Shown: positions 21,190 through 33,928 of the stretch, piece after piece
Position numbering within the stretch: position 1 is the stretch's first letter
Layout of the letters: every line of letters begins with the position of its first letter
Source of the DNA: Moniliella sp. 'wahieum'
Lineage: Eukaryota; Basidiomycota; Moniliellomycetes; Moniliellales; Moniliellaceae
DNA length: 64,000 bases
Reading direction: 5' to 3'
Assembly: GCA_003971905.1 (NCBI GenBank)
Contig: RSEE01000116.1
Coordinates: 1 to 64,000, forward strand
Program-made: the position numbers and the translations under genes
The notes under the pieces: generated by a model
The model's database searches: none
What the model was told of the DNA's origin: nothing
The model's input: only the letters and a program-made list of their open reading frames with translations

Positions 21190-24100
21190 CTGACCTGCAA
21201 CGCGCTGACAGAATTGCCTCACCCACGGTAAATTACTCCTCTGACATTTTTGAAGGTATTTTATATCTTAAACCTAAATGATGTCTTTTCGTGATCCGCT
21301 GTATAAGGTTAGTGGGGGTAAACACTTTGGCGCAGGTTCATTTGGAAAAGTCTGAGGGGGCCCTATGTCGATGGAAGGTAAAGTCGTTGCTGTCAACGAA
21401 CAATCGAATCCATAAACTATGGAATCACTTAAAATTACGGACACTCAACTGCTCTATGAATGTACCCCCCAGTTCGAACAGAAACTAACTTCTACCCATC
21501 TCCTACCTTCGTACTCCTCCTTTCCGGATTCTTGATGCGAACGACTCATCTACTCTTTCCGGTACCATTGCCGAGCTGCGACCACGATGCACAAAAACTG
21601 GGCAGATAAGACGGAGTCCTCGGTGTATAGCCTATTCTCAATCGGAGTAATTATTATCCGTGGCATCAATTAGTCCATTGGGGTGCAGCGCGGAGTCTTG
21701 GCATTAATGTTGATGTAATGGCAATAACACCAGCTCTCTAGCGGTGACTTTGTTATTCTGTGGAAGAAGAAAGCGTTGCATTCACAGGTCTGGACGGTAG
21801 GTAGAGCCTCGTTTGGCCAAAGGAAGAAATTATCTATACATTAACCTGACTTTCACACCCAAAAATTGCTCGAAGTCCCTGACCCTTATCCAGGCAAGTG
21901 AGCTCAGAATGCCCAGCCAGCGCACGAAACGAATCCACGCAGATAAACTACTCTCATCGCGTCTAAGTTCATTCGAGCACACAAAATCTATGTGAACAAT
22001 TTACTCGGTAGTATTTGATCCAGCTCGCACTTTCTCATAAAAATGTCGAACCTCCATGCGAACGTGGCATCCATTCGCAATGGTCATAACGGGGCAGTTG
22101 CCTTATGTTAGCAATACGGGCCGTGACGGCGGCGAGACGGAGTCATAGTGGCAAAACGAACACCTGAACTTCGCTGTCATTTTGGATTGTATAGACATTG
22201 GGATAGGAATAGCTTGGCCGTTAACTCCACCAAAGCCAGTCAAATTAGTTGATGGTAATTTCAGCTGGAAAGGGTATGATCCCTATTATTTTGATACCAC
22301 CAGTTCCCCAACTCGTTTAAATAACTGATGTTACCCAACGTCATTCTTCCGGCCTATCGGGAAGGGCAATATAAGGAGTGAAAATGCGTATTTCCACGCT
22401 ACTCGGAAAGAGGGACCAACGCCAGTGCGGCTCTCTCTGGCGATGGGTCAATGTTGAATTATTTTAAACTCCATTACAGTGCCATGTGCACCAAGCCTGG
22501 TGAGCACCCAAAAAAACGACCTGACATCGGCTGATATGGACTACCACTTGAGCAATGTGTATGTCAGAGAGATGTCAGAGAGACAGACAATTGAACTCTT
22601 GGTTCATTGTCTTCCATGCAACGATTCTCCGATATTACTCGCAAAGTGAGTGCCGATATGTCAGGCTTCCAAAGCCGACCCATGCACCCGCAATCAATTT
22701 TGAGTTGCCAGACAATCAATGAGCATAGCCTTGGATTAACTTCACACAACTGAAATTAAAAATGGGTTACCTCTGAGATACCAAAGATGCAGTGACCCGC
22801 TGGAGTAATTCAGACTCAAGTGGACGGGGGAGGTAAGAATTCCAACGCTCAGGTCGCCGCCTGATGGAACATTCCGTACAGAGAATCGAAATATATGTAT
22901 GCAGGAAAATATTGAGAAATCAATGATGGGGGGAGTTCATCAAGCGATACAAACACATGTGCATTTCCTGTACAAGGGATGTATGTTGACTTCCGTCCTA
23001 AGACCGCACGGGAACTGGTCACCTGAGTCAGTTTTCATTCTTCCGAGGTCGCACCAATGTTCTGGACAAATCAGTCGCAGAAACTCCTTAGTCCAAGACG
23101 ACGTTCAGTGCTCTCATCCTGTGGTAGTAGCTAGGCCGTTAATGTAAACATCTCCAGTGTGAAACAAGTATTATTAGGTTTAACTTTCCGCTTCCCCTGA
23201 AAAAGACATGTCTGGCTTTGTATGGCACATGCAAGTAAAAAGACACATACGAGGTGTTATTTAAATCCTCTTCTACACAAAAAGCCAATCGTGTCATTCG
23301 ATTGAATGAGCGTAATGCTCTCGGTAAGGATGGAAATGATGGTACATAACGCTTCCGTGTGCAGGGGTATTCTATTTCGGGCTAAACTATCCGGATTTTC
23401 TTCCGGCAGCATTGGTTCATCGAGGGTGGATGTGGTGACTATGGGAAGTTGTCGCGTTAAGCATTGAGACACCCGATGAACCGTCATACATGCATGTGAA
23501 TGCGTTGTGCTGCTACCGTACGACTCTGAGAAATTAAGGCAGTCTTCAACAATGAGCAGGATGACCAGGAAAGCCAGACGGCAAGCTGCGGGATGGCTGG
23601 ACTCCGGACTGTGACCCAACTAATAGTGATAGGGGTGCTTTTCCATCGAGAAAGACAGATGCCCTCAAAAGAGTGGATCGAGCCACTGGCGCTACCGGTA
23701 TAGTACCCGAACAGTCGGAGCTAGCGACAAGGTCCTCAGACCTCAGAATTGGTGCGCGGGCACCCGGGGGTAGGGTGTGTATACACCAGGATGCGGGCAC
23801 TGCGGGTGTGTGTAATTGTGTCTTATGACCCTAGAGGGTCGGCCGGAAGGGTGACGCAGGCAACGGCAGAGTAGTATTGTGCAGCCAACTGAGGTTGGAG
23901 ATGGTAAGGTCATAACAACCCTTTTGTTGCGTAGCATTTACGCCGAATAGGTACACAGATGGGAAGCTGGAATTCGACGGCTACAAATGCGCGACCGAAT
24001 AGATGCGGTCGATGAGGCGCGGGACAACGTGGGTAACCGCTGAAGTTGCCTAGTGGGGCAGGGATGGATTAGGACCGGAAATGGCTGTTGATCCACCGTG

Positions 24101-25339
24101 ATGTAGACGAAATATGAACACAAAAGGACTCGCTAGGGCGGAAGGAACATGAAGATAAAATGCTATACAGGCATGATCATGTACGACGATTCGAAAACGC
24201 CAAGAAGAGGAATAAAGCGCGGTAAAAAGAATTGTAAGAGGATATGGCTAGCTGTGGTGGCCGGACTGGAGACTCTCCCTGCCTACAGGAGTACTACTCA
24301 CACGGAGGATTGGAATCTAGTAGTTGTAGCCTTAAATCAAGTAACGGCCGTCCGTGAGCTGGGATACGTACGTCAGAAGCGAGTCAAGCTAGCGTGAAGC
24401 CACAGTGTCAAGATGGCTTTTGGCAATGAGCAGTCCCGGCTCTCGTGGGTAACAGGGGCAAAGGGCGACGAAGTGAGGTCTTTTCCGAGGCGAGGCAATT
24501 ATAGACTTGCAGCGCGAGTCCCTCCGTCGCAGGAATCAAGTTAATAATCAAGGCCAATGGACCACGGAAAGAAGAACGGGCCAATTAGGGATTGCGTGCC
24601 TCAGAAATCCAGCAAAGGGAAGAGTGAGTAAACAAAACAACACCAATATAAAGTACAGGTTCTCCGCCCTTGGCAGCTAAGAAAGAGGGTTCAGGATAAG
24701 AAAGTCTTCCCCGCGCTAACATGTGGGCAGCACAGTTCGCAGGAAAAAGCAACGTCCCCTTCCCGAATCTCTACTCCTCAAAGCTCACTTGTGTATACGA
24801 CACCTCAACAGTCCAAAAATCCAAGAGACAGGATAAAATCAGGGATGAAACGGTTAGGAAAGCCGCCCAGTCTTGACGTAGATGCAACCCACAGGCAAGG
24901 GAAGCTCGGTCAGGCACGCCCGCCCGTCGTTGCCTCCTATGGAAGGTTGAACCAGCCAACGAGATGGGCTCGATGTCGAGAGTCATCTTCGCTCCGTGAA
25001 CGATCTGTGGCGATCTTAACCCACCTTGTTGTGCTACACGACAAGATAGGACCAGCTTTAGTAGAATTGTGGAACCTCTGGAGGCTCTAGGCTTCTGGGC
25101 TGCCACACCTTTGCATTCATAATAACGAAACTGCCAGAGCTGACCATCAACTGGACGAGAGGGTATAAGGCTTTCGCGGCTCTCCGATGGCTTTGACAGG
25201 GGAATCTACTGCGTATCTAACTGAGTCGGGTGGAGGTGGTAAGGTCAAACATTCACTGCATAGTGCCCATTCACACTGGAAGGGAGAAGAAGAAAAATAA
25301 GGACATTCACGGCTGCGGGGTTGGTATGGGATAAAACTA

Positions 25340-25597
25340 AGTTCCCAGAAGAAATGGTTTAAAAGCACGGCCATAACCTGTAGTTCGTTTGGCCAGTATC
25401 CAAATCTCGCTGTAATAAAAGTACTTGGCTTAACCTCGTGTTTGCGCCAAGGGTATATATCCAAGCAATTCGCACTTGTTTAATCCCAAGTCAACATCCC
25501 TCTCATTACACAGGAAAAAGCCGTGCCAGAAAGTTCCCGGAACAACTGGCTTAAAAGCACGGCCATAACCTGTAGTTCCTCGTTTGGCCAGTATCCA
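25340..25597 (+). repeat. Direct repeat pair spaced about 190 bp
   Basis: A segment near 25340-25405 recurs at 25532-25597. Both contain GTTCCC.GAA, GGTTTAAAAGCACGG or GGCTTAAAAGCACGG, CCATAACCTGTAGTTC and CGTTTGGCCAGTATCCA. The pair lies just downstream (minus-strand sense) of the copia fossil and could be part of its end region. Confidence 0.75.
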
Positions 25598-25639
25598 TAA
25601 AATGCCCATTGGACGCGTGTCACCAGTGTATAGCACTCA

Positions 25640-26430
25640 ATTCATCCACAACAACAAGACCAACACTCTTGCATCCATTAACATATCCGCAGGACCAGAC
25701 ACGACCTTGGTGAGGAAGTCGGCCACCATGGACACGGTGGGGCAATACTCGGACTGATTCCATCCTTCATCCATTCGCGCATTGCCTTGAGCTCAGCGTC
25801 GTAGTGCATTCTGCGACCTAGCTTCTCGAGTGCCGCTAGGAAAGCAAGAGCAGGCTGATGGTCCACTTTGATGATCATGCTGCACTGTTGACTCGACCCA
25901 AAGTCCTTTGTTTGAGCTGATTGCTCTACCTCACGAGACCCTTCTAGAACAGAATTACTAAGGACATGATCAACTCGGTCTGCTTGGGACTTGCCCGTGA
26001 TACAGCAGCGTCAACCATCTTGAACACATAGCCTCCGACACACGTTCAATTCGAATCTTAACCGACGTCGGCATCCGTCCTTCCTTGGATGAGCTCGGAG
26101 GGCTAGAGCACCAGCTTTTGAGTTGGTGATCGGCCAGGTACCACAGAATCCCATTCCCGAAGACTTCCCATGACTGCTTGGTCGGTTTGGCATTGAACTG
26201 CCCTCAGCAAATCCAACAGCAACATACGCAATGTCAAAACGGGTACCTTTTGGGCCTGGATCCATCCCACCAGTGGTTGGAATTCCACCATAGAGCGTTT
26301 GGGATTAGGTTCTTCCTCCTCCTTTCGGCCCGGGGGCCCGTACATGGAACTGACCACCGATTTGGTTACAGGCAGCAAACGCTGCACCGCGGGCATGCCC
26401 TCCTCTGCAAGGAGCTAAGCCACCCTCGCA
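25640..26430 (-). mobile_element. Ty1/copia retrotransposon fossil (RT tail and RNase H parts)
   Basis: On the minus strand there are recognisable pieces of a copia-type pol. One resembles the end of the reverse transcriptase (a GTRFDIAYVAVG block, compare GTRPDIAYAVG). The other resembles the RNase H end, with VDHQPALAFLAALEKLG and a degenerate tail just before the usual end of pol. The element is clearly broken, with multiple breaks (at least several) and no intact gag, integrase or paired LTRs that I can identify. It looks old. The direct repeats at 25340-25597 may be remnants of its 3' side. Confidence 0.6.
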
Positions 26431-28617
26431 GATTGTGATAACTCCATCAAGTATCAGTTTTCGCAACCAGGCTGCAGTAGTGAGCGCTGGGCTGAAACGA
26501 TCTCGGCTCGGATGCTGGGAGAGGAGGTTGTGAGGGTGGGGAAGGAACACATATTTGCCGAAACCGCAAGCAGAGCCATCCGTTCTCCACAGGCTAGGTC
26601 CTTGACAAGGACTTAATACCTTGTGCCTCAGTGCGACATATGGCACGGAGATGCAGCCCATCAACAAAGACGGGTTTACTTGGTGGACACCGACGGTGCA
26701 GCCAATGGTTCAGTGGCGTGAGCCTGTGGCGTGAGCCTGTGGCGTCTCGCGCAGAGCGAATTCATCATCTGTGAGAATATTCATCAGTCGATCATCCTAC
26801 TTCTTTTCCCGGCACGCTGCACCTCACCAATGCACGTGCCCAATAGACAGCAGTGGCTTCACACAGCGACGGGATACATGGTATACACATCTCAACGTAG
26901 CGTCAGCAATCTTACCAGGCGACGTGGATATAGTCGAAGGGCGCGTACGGAGAGAGTAGGCACACTGGAAGAGACGCGCGATCGCGTGACTGGTGCGATA
27001 GAGTGCGACAGTATATAGAGGGAGCGATATTATGCGGGCAGTACAACGGGAGATGAACTTGGGAAGACGTGTTCGACAAGCCGCAGGGATATATAATACA
27101 GCCACACGCGTCTTTCAAGCACGCCAAGAGAAAGGAGACAAGGTCAAAAGAGAAAGGAGTAAGGTACTGGTCATGCGGGCTAGCTGGGGTATGTTTTGCG
27201 CCCACTAGACCGAGCATGCTTCCGTCGATCTAGGCGACCAAGATCGAGTTCCTGCCGTACGGATGAGGAGATCTCCGCGTGCGTGAGCTTTGAGTCCCGA
27301 CGGCTGATTCGATTCTACTTCAGACCTTTGGTTTGTAGTCTTGAGCGCAAGTGAGAGCTCCAAGTTGCAGATCTGGATATCCGTTTCCTGATCCGGGCCT
27401 CTCGTTCTCGTTGTGAAACATTTTCCCCTCCTACCTTGTATGTCTTGCTGAGAGGGCGGAGAACCCGCCTATTCCCTTTCCCTTTCTTTCGTGTTTGGTT
27501 GCTCCTGTTCCTAGTAGAGAATCTTTGCCTATACAGTTTGATCTGTGTTCCTTTTTAAATTGTTGAAAGCCATAATGATCTGCATGATCTGTCTGTGTAT
27601 TCCCTTCCACTTTCCATGGTTGTACGTTGCTTTTTAAAGTTCCTGTCTGTATATCCTTTCTTCTCTGATCTTAATTCCCCTGGCTGGTCATTTGGTGACA
27701 GCATCATGTCCTTACGAATCCATCCTTGACCTACTAGACAACACCCGCGTTACTCTCTTCCCTAGCTTGCCAGTAGTCCCACCGACCTCTGTTTCAGCGA
27801 CTTGTGGACTTCCCGAGTCCTTCCGCCCAGGCACCCTTGCCGTCGATCCCCCCCCAGCTTGCAGCCGTGTCCTCTATACAGATCCGCTGCGATCCTACAA
27901 CTGAGTTGAGCTGTTCTGTGACAGGACCTGTCTGACCCTATCGTTGTCTGTGTCAGGTTCCGGCTAACAATTCAAGCTTGGGCGTCTCCAGGGAGGCTAC
28001 CCTATGTCACCGAATGACTAAGCTCGCTCCAATTTCCAATTCCGCATCCTGTGTCTCTCGCTCTTCCCTTCCCTTTTGCTTCCGTTCTCTGCCTGATGCC
28101 TTCTGTTTCCTCCCACGAACGATCTTGCCTTTCCCCCCGCCTCTGACAGGACCTTGGTCTCCCTCGTTTAGCCCCGACTGTTACACCCTAATCCTGCTCG
28201 TTTCTGATGTGCGTATGCAACCGTGCCACACGAGCCGACGCCACAATTGAGAAAGGCCTCACCCGTCCCTTCGTCGCTAGCTCCGTTTGGATGCACCAAT
28301 AACGGTCTAGTTGGACAAACCGTGAATGAACCTCTCCTCATTCAAGGGAACGCATTACGCAACGTGAAAGCATGATTTCTGCTCCAGTTCGGGGCCCGGC
28401 CATGACAGAGTGGGAACCAACACGGCTGTGCCCAACCTGTACGTGGGGAACCAACCAATTTGCCCAGTGTCACGGGCGGGAGCCGCGTTTGGGAGCTCAC
28501 CCAGAGAGTTGTGGGGTGTAAACCCTTAGAAGCCGGAAGGACGACTGACGGTCGTTTCGCGCTTGGGCTAGGTGGTGGGTCCAATCGGAGCTAGGGACGA
28601 GGCGAGTGCCTTTTGGG

Positions 28618-29085
28618 CGTCAAACCGAGGCGGCTGCACGTGTGTTGTTGGCAAGGCTGCGTACGCACCGGCTTGTGCCGTACTAACGTGTCTGAAGCCT
28701 CCGAGGCTTAGGGACGGGTAGAGGCGTGGAGAACAAACACAGCCAGAGCTGGGACGGAACAGGGGGGCTAACGACGTGGCTGGAAAGGAACCCAGACGTA
28801 ATAAGCTGGTATGGCGATCGACGCGGCTAAAGGAAGGCTCGCGCGACCCAGGCGGGTGGAAAACTAGAGGACTAGGGTGGGAGACGAGGAGGCAGGTACG
28901 TGCAGACGAGGTTGTCTGGACCGAATGAATTAGCCGGAAACGGGCTATGGGAGGTGGACAGGAACGGCGGGAAGGGACAAGGAAGGAAGGTGGGGAAAAG
29001 GATGCCCACCAACCAGAGGTACAACGGGGGTGGAGAAAGGAACTGACATGTCAACACAGGGGTTGGTTGCCGCAGGCGCAACAGT
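28618..29085 (+). repeat. Diverged dispersed repeat, right copy
   Basis: Partner of the copy at 18343-18800, in the same orientation and about 10.3 kb away, sharing the anchors listed there. Together the two copies bracket most of the low-GC core. Confidence 0.65.
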
Positions 29086-30841
29086 GAAGTAGGATAAAGT
29101 ATGTGGTGACGCGGTGGCGGGTGGGGCAGTTGTCGGACAGATGCCGGAGACTTGGTGGCCTTATTTAGGCCAAACGACTTGTTGACTTGAGCGGGGGGGC
29201 GACTTATATGGTCGCGTGGTGCTTGTGGCCACTCCGGCCACCGTAGATGGTTTAACGGTAACGTTTAACGTTTACCCAACAACCCTCATCAAACTTGGTG
29301 GAGTTGGGGACGCGCTCGACTGGGCATGGAGAACAGGTGGGCCTTGGCATGCTGGATCAGACCATCTCAGACCAACGCAGCTCGTAACGCGCGTCAGATG
29401 TACACCCAGCTAATCAACAAAGCGAGCATCCCCGCGTTTCGGGCCAATGGCGCGACGGCGGGGGGGCCTGGAGGCAGTCCCGCTTCCAGGCACACCACAC
29501 GATGCCACCCTCTCTGATAGCCATCTCGTCACTCCAGGTACGCACAGTCGGAGTACTCTGATTGAGTAACTCGTACTCATGGTACTCATGCATCCGAATG
29601 GATGGATGATCATCGATCGTCTGACATGTGATGCGTGTGATGGGCAGGTTGCTGCTGTGCCAGTCTGGGGCGGGAGGGGTGTGAGATCTGAGATGGGACA
29701 GGGAACCTTCCATCTCCGGCACGGGAACTGTGACAGTGGTGTGCCAGTGATTAATATTCGATTAATGATCTGCTCTAGGTGTACGTAGCCGTATGCCTAA
29801 GGCGGCCAAAGGCCTAAAGCTTAACTACACTAACAGGGTAGGCGATTGCGGCGATCGGTACGCTCAGGCCAGTGTGTTGAGCGTTGAGCGTACGTTGAGC
29901 CGTTCAGCCGCTCAGGGGCGAGCAGCACAGATCCCTCGGACGTGGCTGGGCGTTGAACTTGAACGTTGCTCGGACGGGATGCGCAGGGCCGAGGAATGCG
30001 GATTCGGGGCGGAGACATGGAGAAGAGACATCGAGTCGATCTGCTGTGCTGAAGAGTGTGGGCGGTGGAGGCTGTGGGCGAGAAACACAGCGCAGAAGAC
30101 AGGGAGGAAGCCAGCGGCGGGAGGGAAGAGGGTGGGGGGGTACTAAAAGTAAACTGAGTAAATGACTTACGGAGTGCCGCCCAACTGTGGACAATGGCAT
30201 GTTACATGGTACAGCGCTGTCGAGAGTGCTCCCACGCTGCTGCCACACTGCAACGCCGCACGCGCGCGGCGGCAGGGCAGCAGCCCAGTGTGGGGCGGCC
30301 GATAGCGCGCACACACAGGCGCTGTGCTGGTGTGTGCGGCGGGCGGGCGTGGATTGATGCATGATGCATGATGGTGATGTTGGTGATTTGGGCCACGCGC
30401 AGCTACGCGAGCCAGGCGTGTGGGGCACGGCGCGAGTGTATGCGCAGCAGGCCGGCTGGGATCTGCAATTTAGGCTGCGTCCACTCCGTGCAGTGCGTAC
30501 TCAGTACTCAGTACTCAGTACTCACACCAAAGGGACCGCCGTCGATAGCGACCGTGGGCAGACGCCGCCAGCCCCCGCGGCGACCCCACGCCGTCCTGGC
30601 CCCATTCATTCACATTCATATTCATATTCACCCGCACGTGCCCCCCCCAGCGCCTCGGCAGCGCATCCGCAGCAGAGCCACCCCCCCACATCCATCCGTG
30701 GAGCAGCGCCACAGCACCGCACCCAGCCTCGCACTCTCGTCGACACACATCCCCTTGTACTCTCCGTCTCCGTCTCCTCTCTTTCTCTTCTCCATCTCCT
30801 TCTCCTTCTCTTGCCCCTCCCCCCCACATTCTCTTGGCAGC

Positions 30842-32196
30842 ATGCGCCCCCGCTGGTTCGCTTCCTCCCGCGCTCTCGCCGCGCCGGAGCTGCGGTCGGG
30901 CTGTGCTCCGCCGCCGCGCCGCCTACCAACTACGACTGGCCGCTGCCGCTGCCGCTCAACACGGCGCCCGGCACCCACCAGCTGCCCTTCCCGCTGCACT
31001 GGTACAGTCTCGCTGCCGGTCTTGCCCAGGCGCATACTGCACCCCGCCTTCGATCGCCGTCGGCGCACAGGGGGCCAAGCCACTGTCCTGGGCCGCATTG
31101 GCGACGGCACAACGTCCCGCACACGCTCGTTTACCACAGCGACACACTTGGTGTCGGTACGTCCCTCTCGCCCTTTCTCCCTTCTCATTCCGTTGCATGC
31201 CCTCCATCTCCACCTCGCTCGGCAGACACTGACCTCCTCTTCCGCCCCGCGGGCTGTGGCTCGACCCAGTGCTGGCGTACCAAGGCACCAACTTATCCAG
31301 CTGGCAGTCGCTCTTGTACGACGCCAACTTGTCTGGGCCGAGCCCGTTGCCGAGCTAGCGTTGCCAACGGACGCTCTTCGTGACACGGGGTTCCAAGCGT
31401 TTTGGCAAAGCAACTGGGACGAGGTCAAGAGCATGCTGGCCGATGCCCGTCGCCACTACCCACACGCCAACCTGACCATACAGGCCACTCGCTCGGTGCC
31501 GCCGCCTCGGTCTTTGCCGCCTCGCTCTGGGCAACGAGACGGTCGACACGGTGATTACTTGTAGTCCCCCCCCTTCTCCGAAACATTTTCTCCCACAATG
31601 GCCTACTTCAGCACAGCAGAGCGTAAATACTAGCGAGCTCTCCTAACCATTCTGCCCCTCTTCCCTCTTCTCTCTGCTCCCTGCTCTTCTCGGTGTATTA
31701 TCTTCATGGTACCCTTTTCCTCTGTGGCATTTCCTGTTCGACGCAGTTGGTCAGCCGCGAATGGGCACAGCAGCATTTGCCAATACGGTGGACGAACGGT
31801 TTGGTCCTGCTCGGCTGAACTATGTGACGAACGGGACGACATTGTACCCCACTTGATCCCCAAGTTCATTGGACCTCCCTACCCACAGCACTTTTCCGGC
31901 TCGATTTGGATCAACCCGACCAATGCCACGCTCGAGTCGAACGGGTGTGTCTGCCTACACTTATTTGCCCGGCCAAGAAATCTCAATGGCCCCGACTCGG
32001 TCTTGCCTACCGACTTGGCCGTCAGCGCCCACGAAGGGTTCTACAGTAAGTCCCCCCCCCCCTCCCCCTCTTGGACAACTGGGAAGAGGAATCTCGTGGT
32101 GCCCGCTCAGCAGAAAAACTAACCCACTGCAATCGCGTTTTCTTTGGTTGCTAGGGGCACCACATGCTGGCCGCGGCACGGGCAAACGTCCTGTGA
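30842..32196 (+). CDS. Secreted class 3 lipase (fungal lipase-like, alpha/beta hydrolase)
   Basis: Class 3 lipases are usually secreted and hydrolyse acylglycerols. The N-terminal region reads NYDWPLPLPLNTAPGTHQ, then WYSLAAGLAQ and AYCTPPSIAVGAQG (the usual cysteine before the core). DPVLAYQGTNLSSWQSLLYD is the family's oxyanion-side strand. FQAFWQSNWDEVKSMLADA follows, then HYPHANL, and GHSLGAAASV with the nucleophile serine at 31489-31491. FGQPRMGTAAFANTVDERF is the strand leading to the acid. GTTLYPTLIPKFIGPPYPQ and a disulfide-containing tail follow. The intron at 31561-31746 is well fixed, because splicing restores VITFGQPRMG. Another donor is GTACGT near 31157. Frames change near 31035 and 31530 (one missing base each). 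The start is taken at the first ATG of a poorly hydrophobic leader, so signal peptide and start are uncertain. Confidence 0.78.
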
Positions 32197-32615
32197 CAGT
32201 CGGCTCGCCGTAACAGGTAACCAGGCTGTGAATGCCGAATGGCCGCATTCACCCACTAGTATCGTCCTATGGTTCCCTTATTGCTTTCGTCCTGTTAACA
32301 ATTCTAGGGAGACAGCTGGCCACCTCCCTCGCGCTCCCTTTTCGTTTACAACGTCTCATCATCACTCTGTTCGTGGTCCCTTTTTTTATATAAGCGGGGA
32401 GAGGGGGGTAGCGTCCCTGCCGCTTCCCCATCCTCCTCCATCTTGCCTGTTGCACTTCCTCCCCCCTTCACCTGCCCATGCCATTCTTTCGTGTATCGAA
32501 CCCGGTGCGGATTCGAGTGTGGGAGGATGGAATGGAACCAAGCCGATGAATTTCGGAGGTACAGAGAGCAGAGCAGCGGTGGGGGGTTATTGTTATTTTT
32601 TTAGGCCGACGGGCC
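32197..32615. other. Convergent 3' region between lipase and SCO1
   Basis: 419 bp between two gene ends, with T/C-rich tracts and a TATATAAG-like string at 32387-32394. I see no gene. Confidence 0.45.
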
Positions 32616-33642
32616 TTAGGTTGAGGGCTGCGGCGGCTCGTACTTTTCGAGGGAGAGGAGTTGTCGGGATTTGTCAGCGATGAGCTGTTGTTTGGTGTTG
32701 GCCTTTGCGAGGGGCAAGTCAGATTCTTTCCATTTCTTGACATAGTCGAGGACCTTGGCGCGAGTTTCTTCCAGTTCGACGCTGCGTCCAAAGGCGTCGA
32801 CAAAGCGGCCGTCGGGGTCCATGAGGTAAAAGTAAATGGAGTGGTCGACGAGGTAATCCTTCGACGGGTCTGCACCGGGGGCGTGGAGAAGTAGACGCGG
32901 AAGTACTTGCACACTTTTTGATATCGTCATAGTGGCCTGTCAAGCCCAGCAGTTTCGGATGGAACTCCGAGACGTACTGGGCTGTGGTGGGGATCGTATC
33001 CCGTGCCGGGTCGCACGAGATGAACACTGGCTCAATTACCTCGCCATACGCCTCTTCCACCGCGTCCACCACGGCGCCCATCTTGTCCAGCTCCTCGGGA
33101 CACACGTCAGGGCAATTGGTAAAGCCAAAGTAGACCAGCATGAACTTGCCCTGCAAATCCTCGTTGTGGATCCGACGTGCGATCGGGGCGTGCGTGACAG
33201 GGTCCTGCGTCGCAAGCACCAGGTGGAACGGCCCGCCGACCTTGGGCCGACCAACAATCTTTTGACTTTGTTCTTCCATCTTGGCTGCTTCCACCCGGTC
33301 CTTTTCCCGCTTAAAGTACCACAGCAGCCCGCCGCCCGTCGCGATAAACAGCGCGGCGGCCGGGAGGGAGAAGGGCTAGCCGACCACCAAACAAACAAAA
33401 CAAAACAAACAAACCAAGCCAGGCAAAACATCCAACAGCGTCCGCAGGTCAGCACATGTGCCACGCAGCCCACCCTCGGCGGGGCAGGAGAAGAGCAGAG
33501 CAGAGGGACAACGTACGCCAGCCGCCGGCGGTTGTACTTGGCGGAGCTGTGGCCGATGTGGCGGTGCGTGGGGGGGCAGACACGGGCGGGGCGGGAGACG
33601 GGCGGCGCGGAGGAGCGCAGTGCCAGCCACGGGTCTCGCCAT
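32616..33642 (-). CDS. SCO1: SCO1-type copper chaperone for cytochrome c oxidase
   Basis: SCO proteins of the mitochondrial inner membrane deliver copper to the CuA site of cytochrome c oxidase subunit 2. Exon 1 (33642-33517) encodes a 42-residue Arg/Ala/Pro-rich presequence starting MARPVAGTALLRAARLPP. The intron at 33516-33376 has GTACGT and CTAG ends and is in phase 0. Exon 2 begins with a membrane helix (LPAAALFIATGGGLLWYF) followed by charged KREKDRVEAAKMEEQ. Then come GGPFHLV, GKFMLVYFGFTNCPDVCPEE with the copper-binding CxxxC, and VFISCDPARDTIPTTAQYVS. DYLVDHSIYFYLMDPDGRFV carries the third copper ligand (His). The thioredoxin-like fold is complete in motif order and the length (about 290 residues) is normal. 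Two frame changes around 32880-32930 split VCKYFRVYFSTP from GADPSKDYLVDH and look like base losses. It is divergent from the THO gene. Confidence 0.9.
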
Positions 33643-33928
33643 GGCCTAGCCACGCCCGACACGCGCATGGGCGCCGACACGAGCAGGGACATGGGGGGTA
33701 TGGGGCGGTGGGGGTCTGTCGTGGTAGCCTGCTGGCTGCTGGCCGGCGTTGCCGCGAGCGCGCTTGCAGGCGGAATGGGCGCATCCTGTTCCGCGCGGCA
33801 GGTGGGCTGACATGTGGCATGTAATCCCAGTGCGGAACTGGGGCGGGGCGGAATGCACGGCACGAAATGCCCGACTGGGCGGGCAGGTAGTATTAGTTTT
33901 AGTTTCACCGCACCCCCCCCACCATACC
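33643..33928. promoter_or_regulatory. Divergent promoter SCO1 / THO7
   Basis: 286 bp separate the two starts. The region is GC-rich with a run of C just before the plus-strand ATG at 33929. No TATA box or known fungal operator stands out. Confidence 0.4.

Larger units (their letters stand above)
18166..30841. other. Gene-poor, lower-GC island
   Basis: Nearly 12.7 kb with no protein gene I can support. Open frames are short (mostly under 110 codons) and scattered on both strands without family motifs. By eye the core (about 19-27.7 kb) approaches half A+T, against GC-rich flanks. Contents I can see: a diverged direct repeat pair near both ends, two local direct duplications, a 33-bp tandem repeat and one Ty1/copia fossil. 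A frame at 20553-20867 ends in a very acidic tail and one at 19428-19988 (-) is 186 codons, but neither shows a recognisable domain. A heterochromatic transposon graveyard or a centromeric region are both possible readings. Confidence 0.6.
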
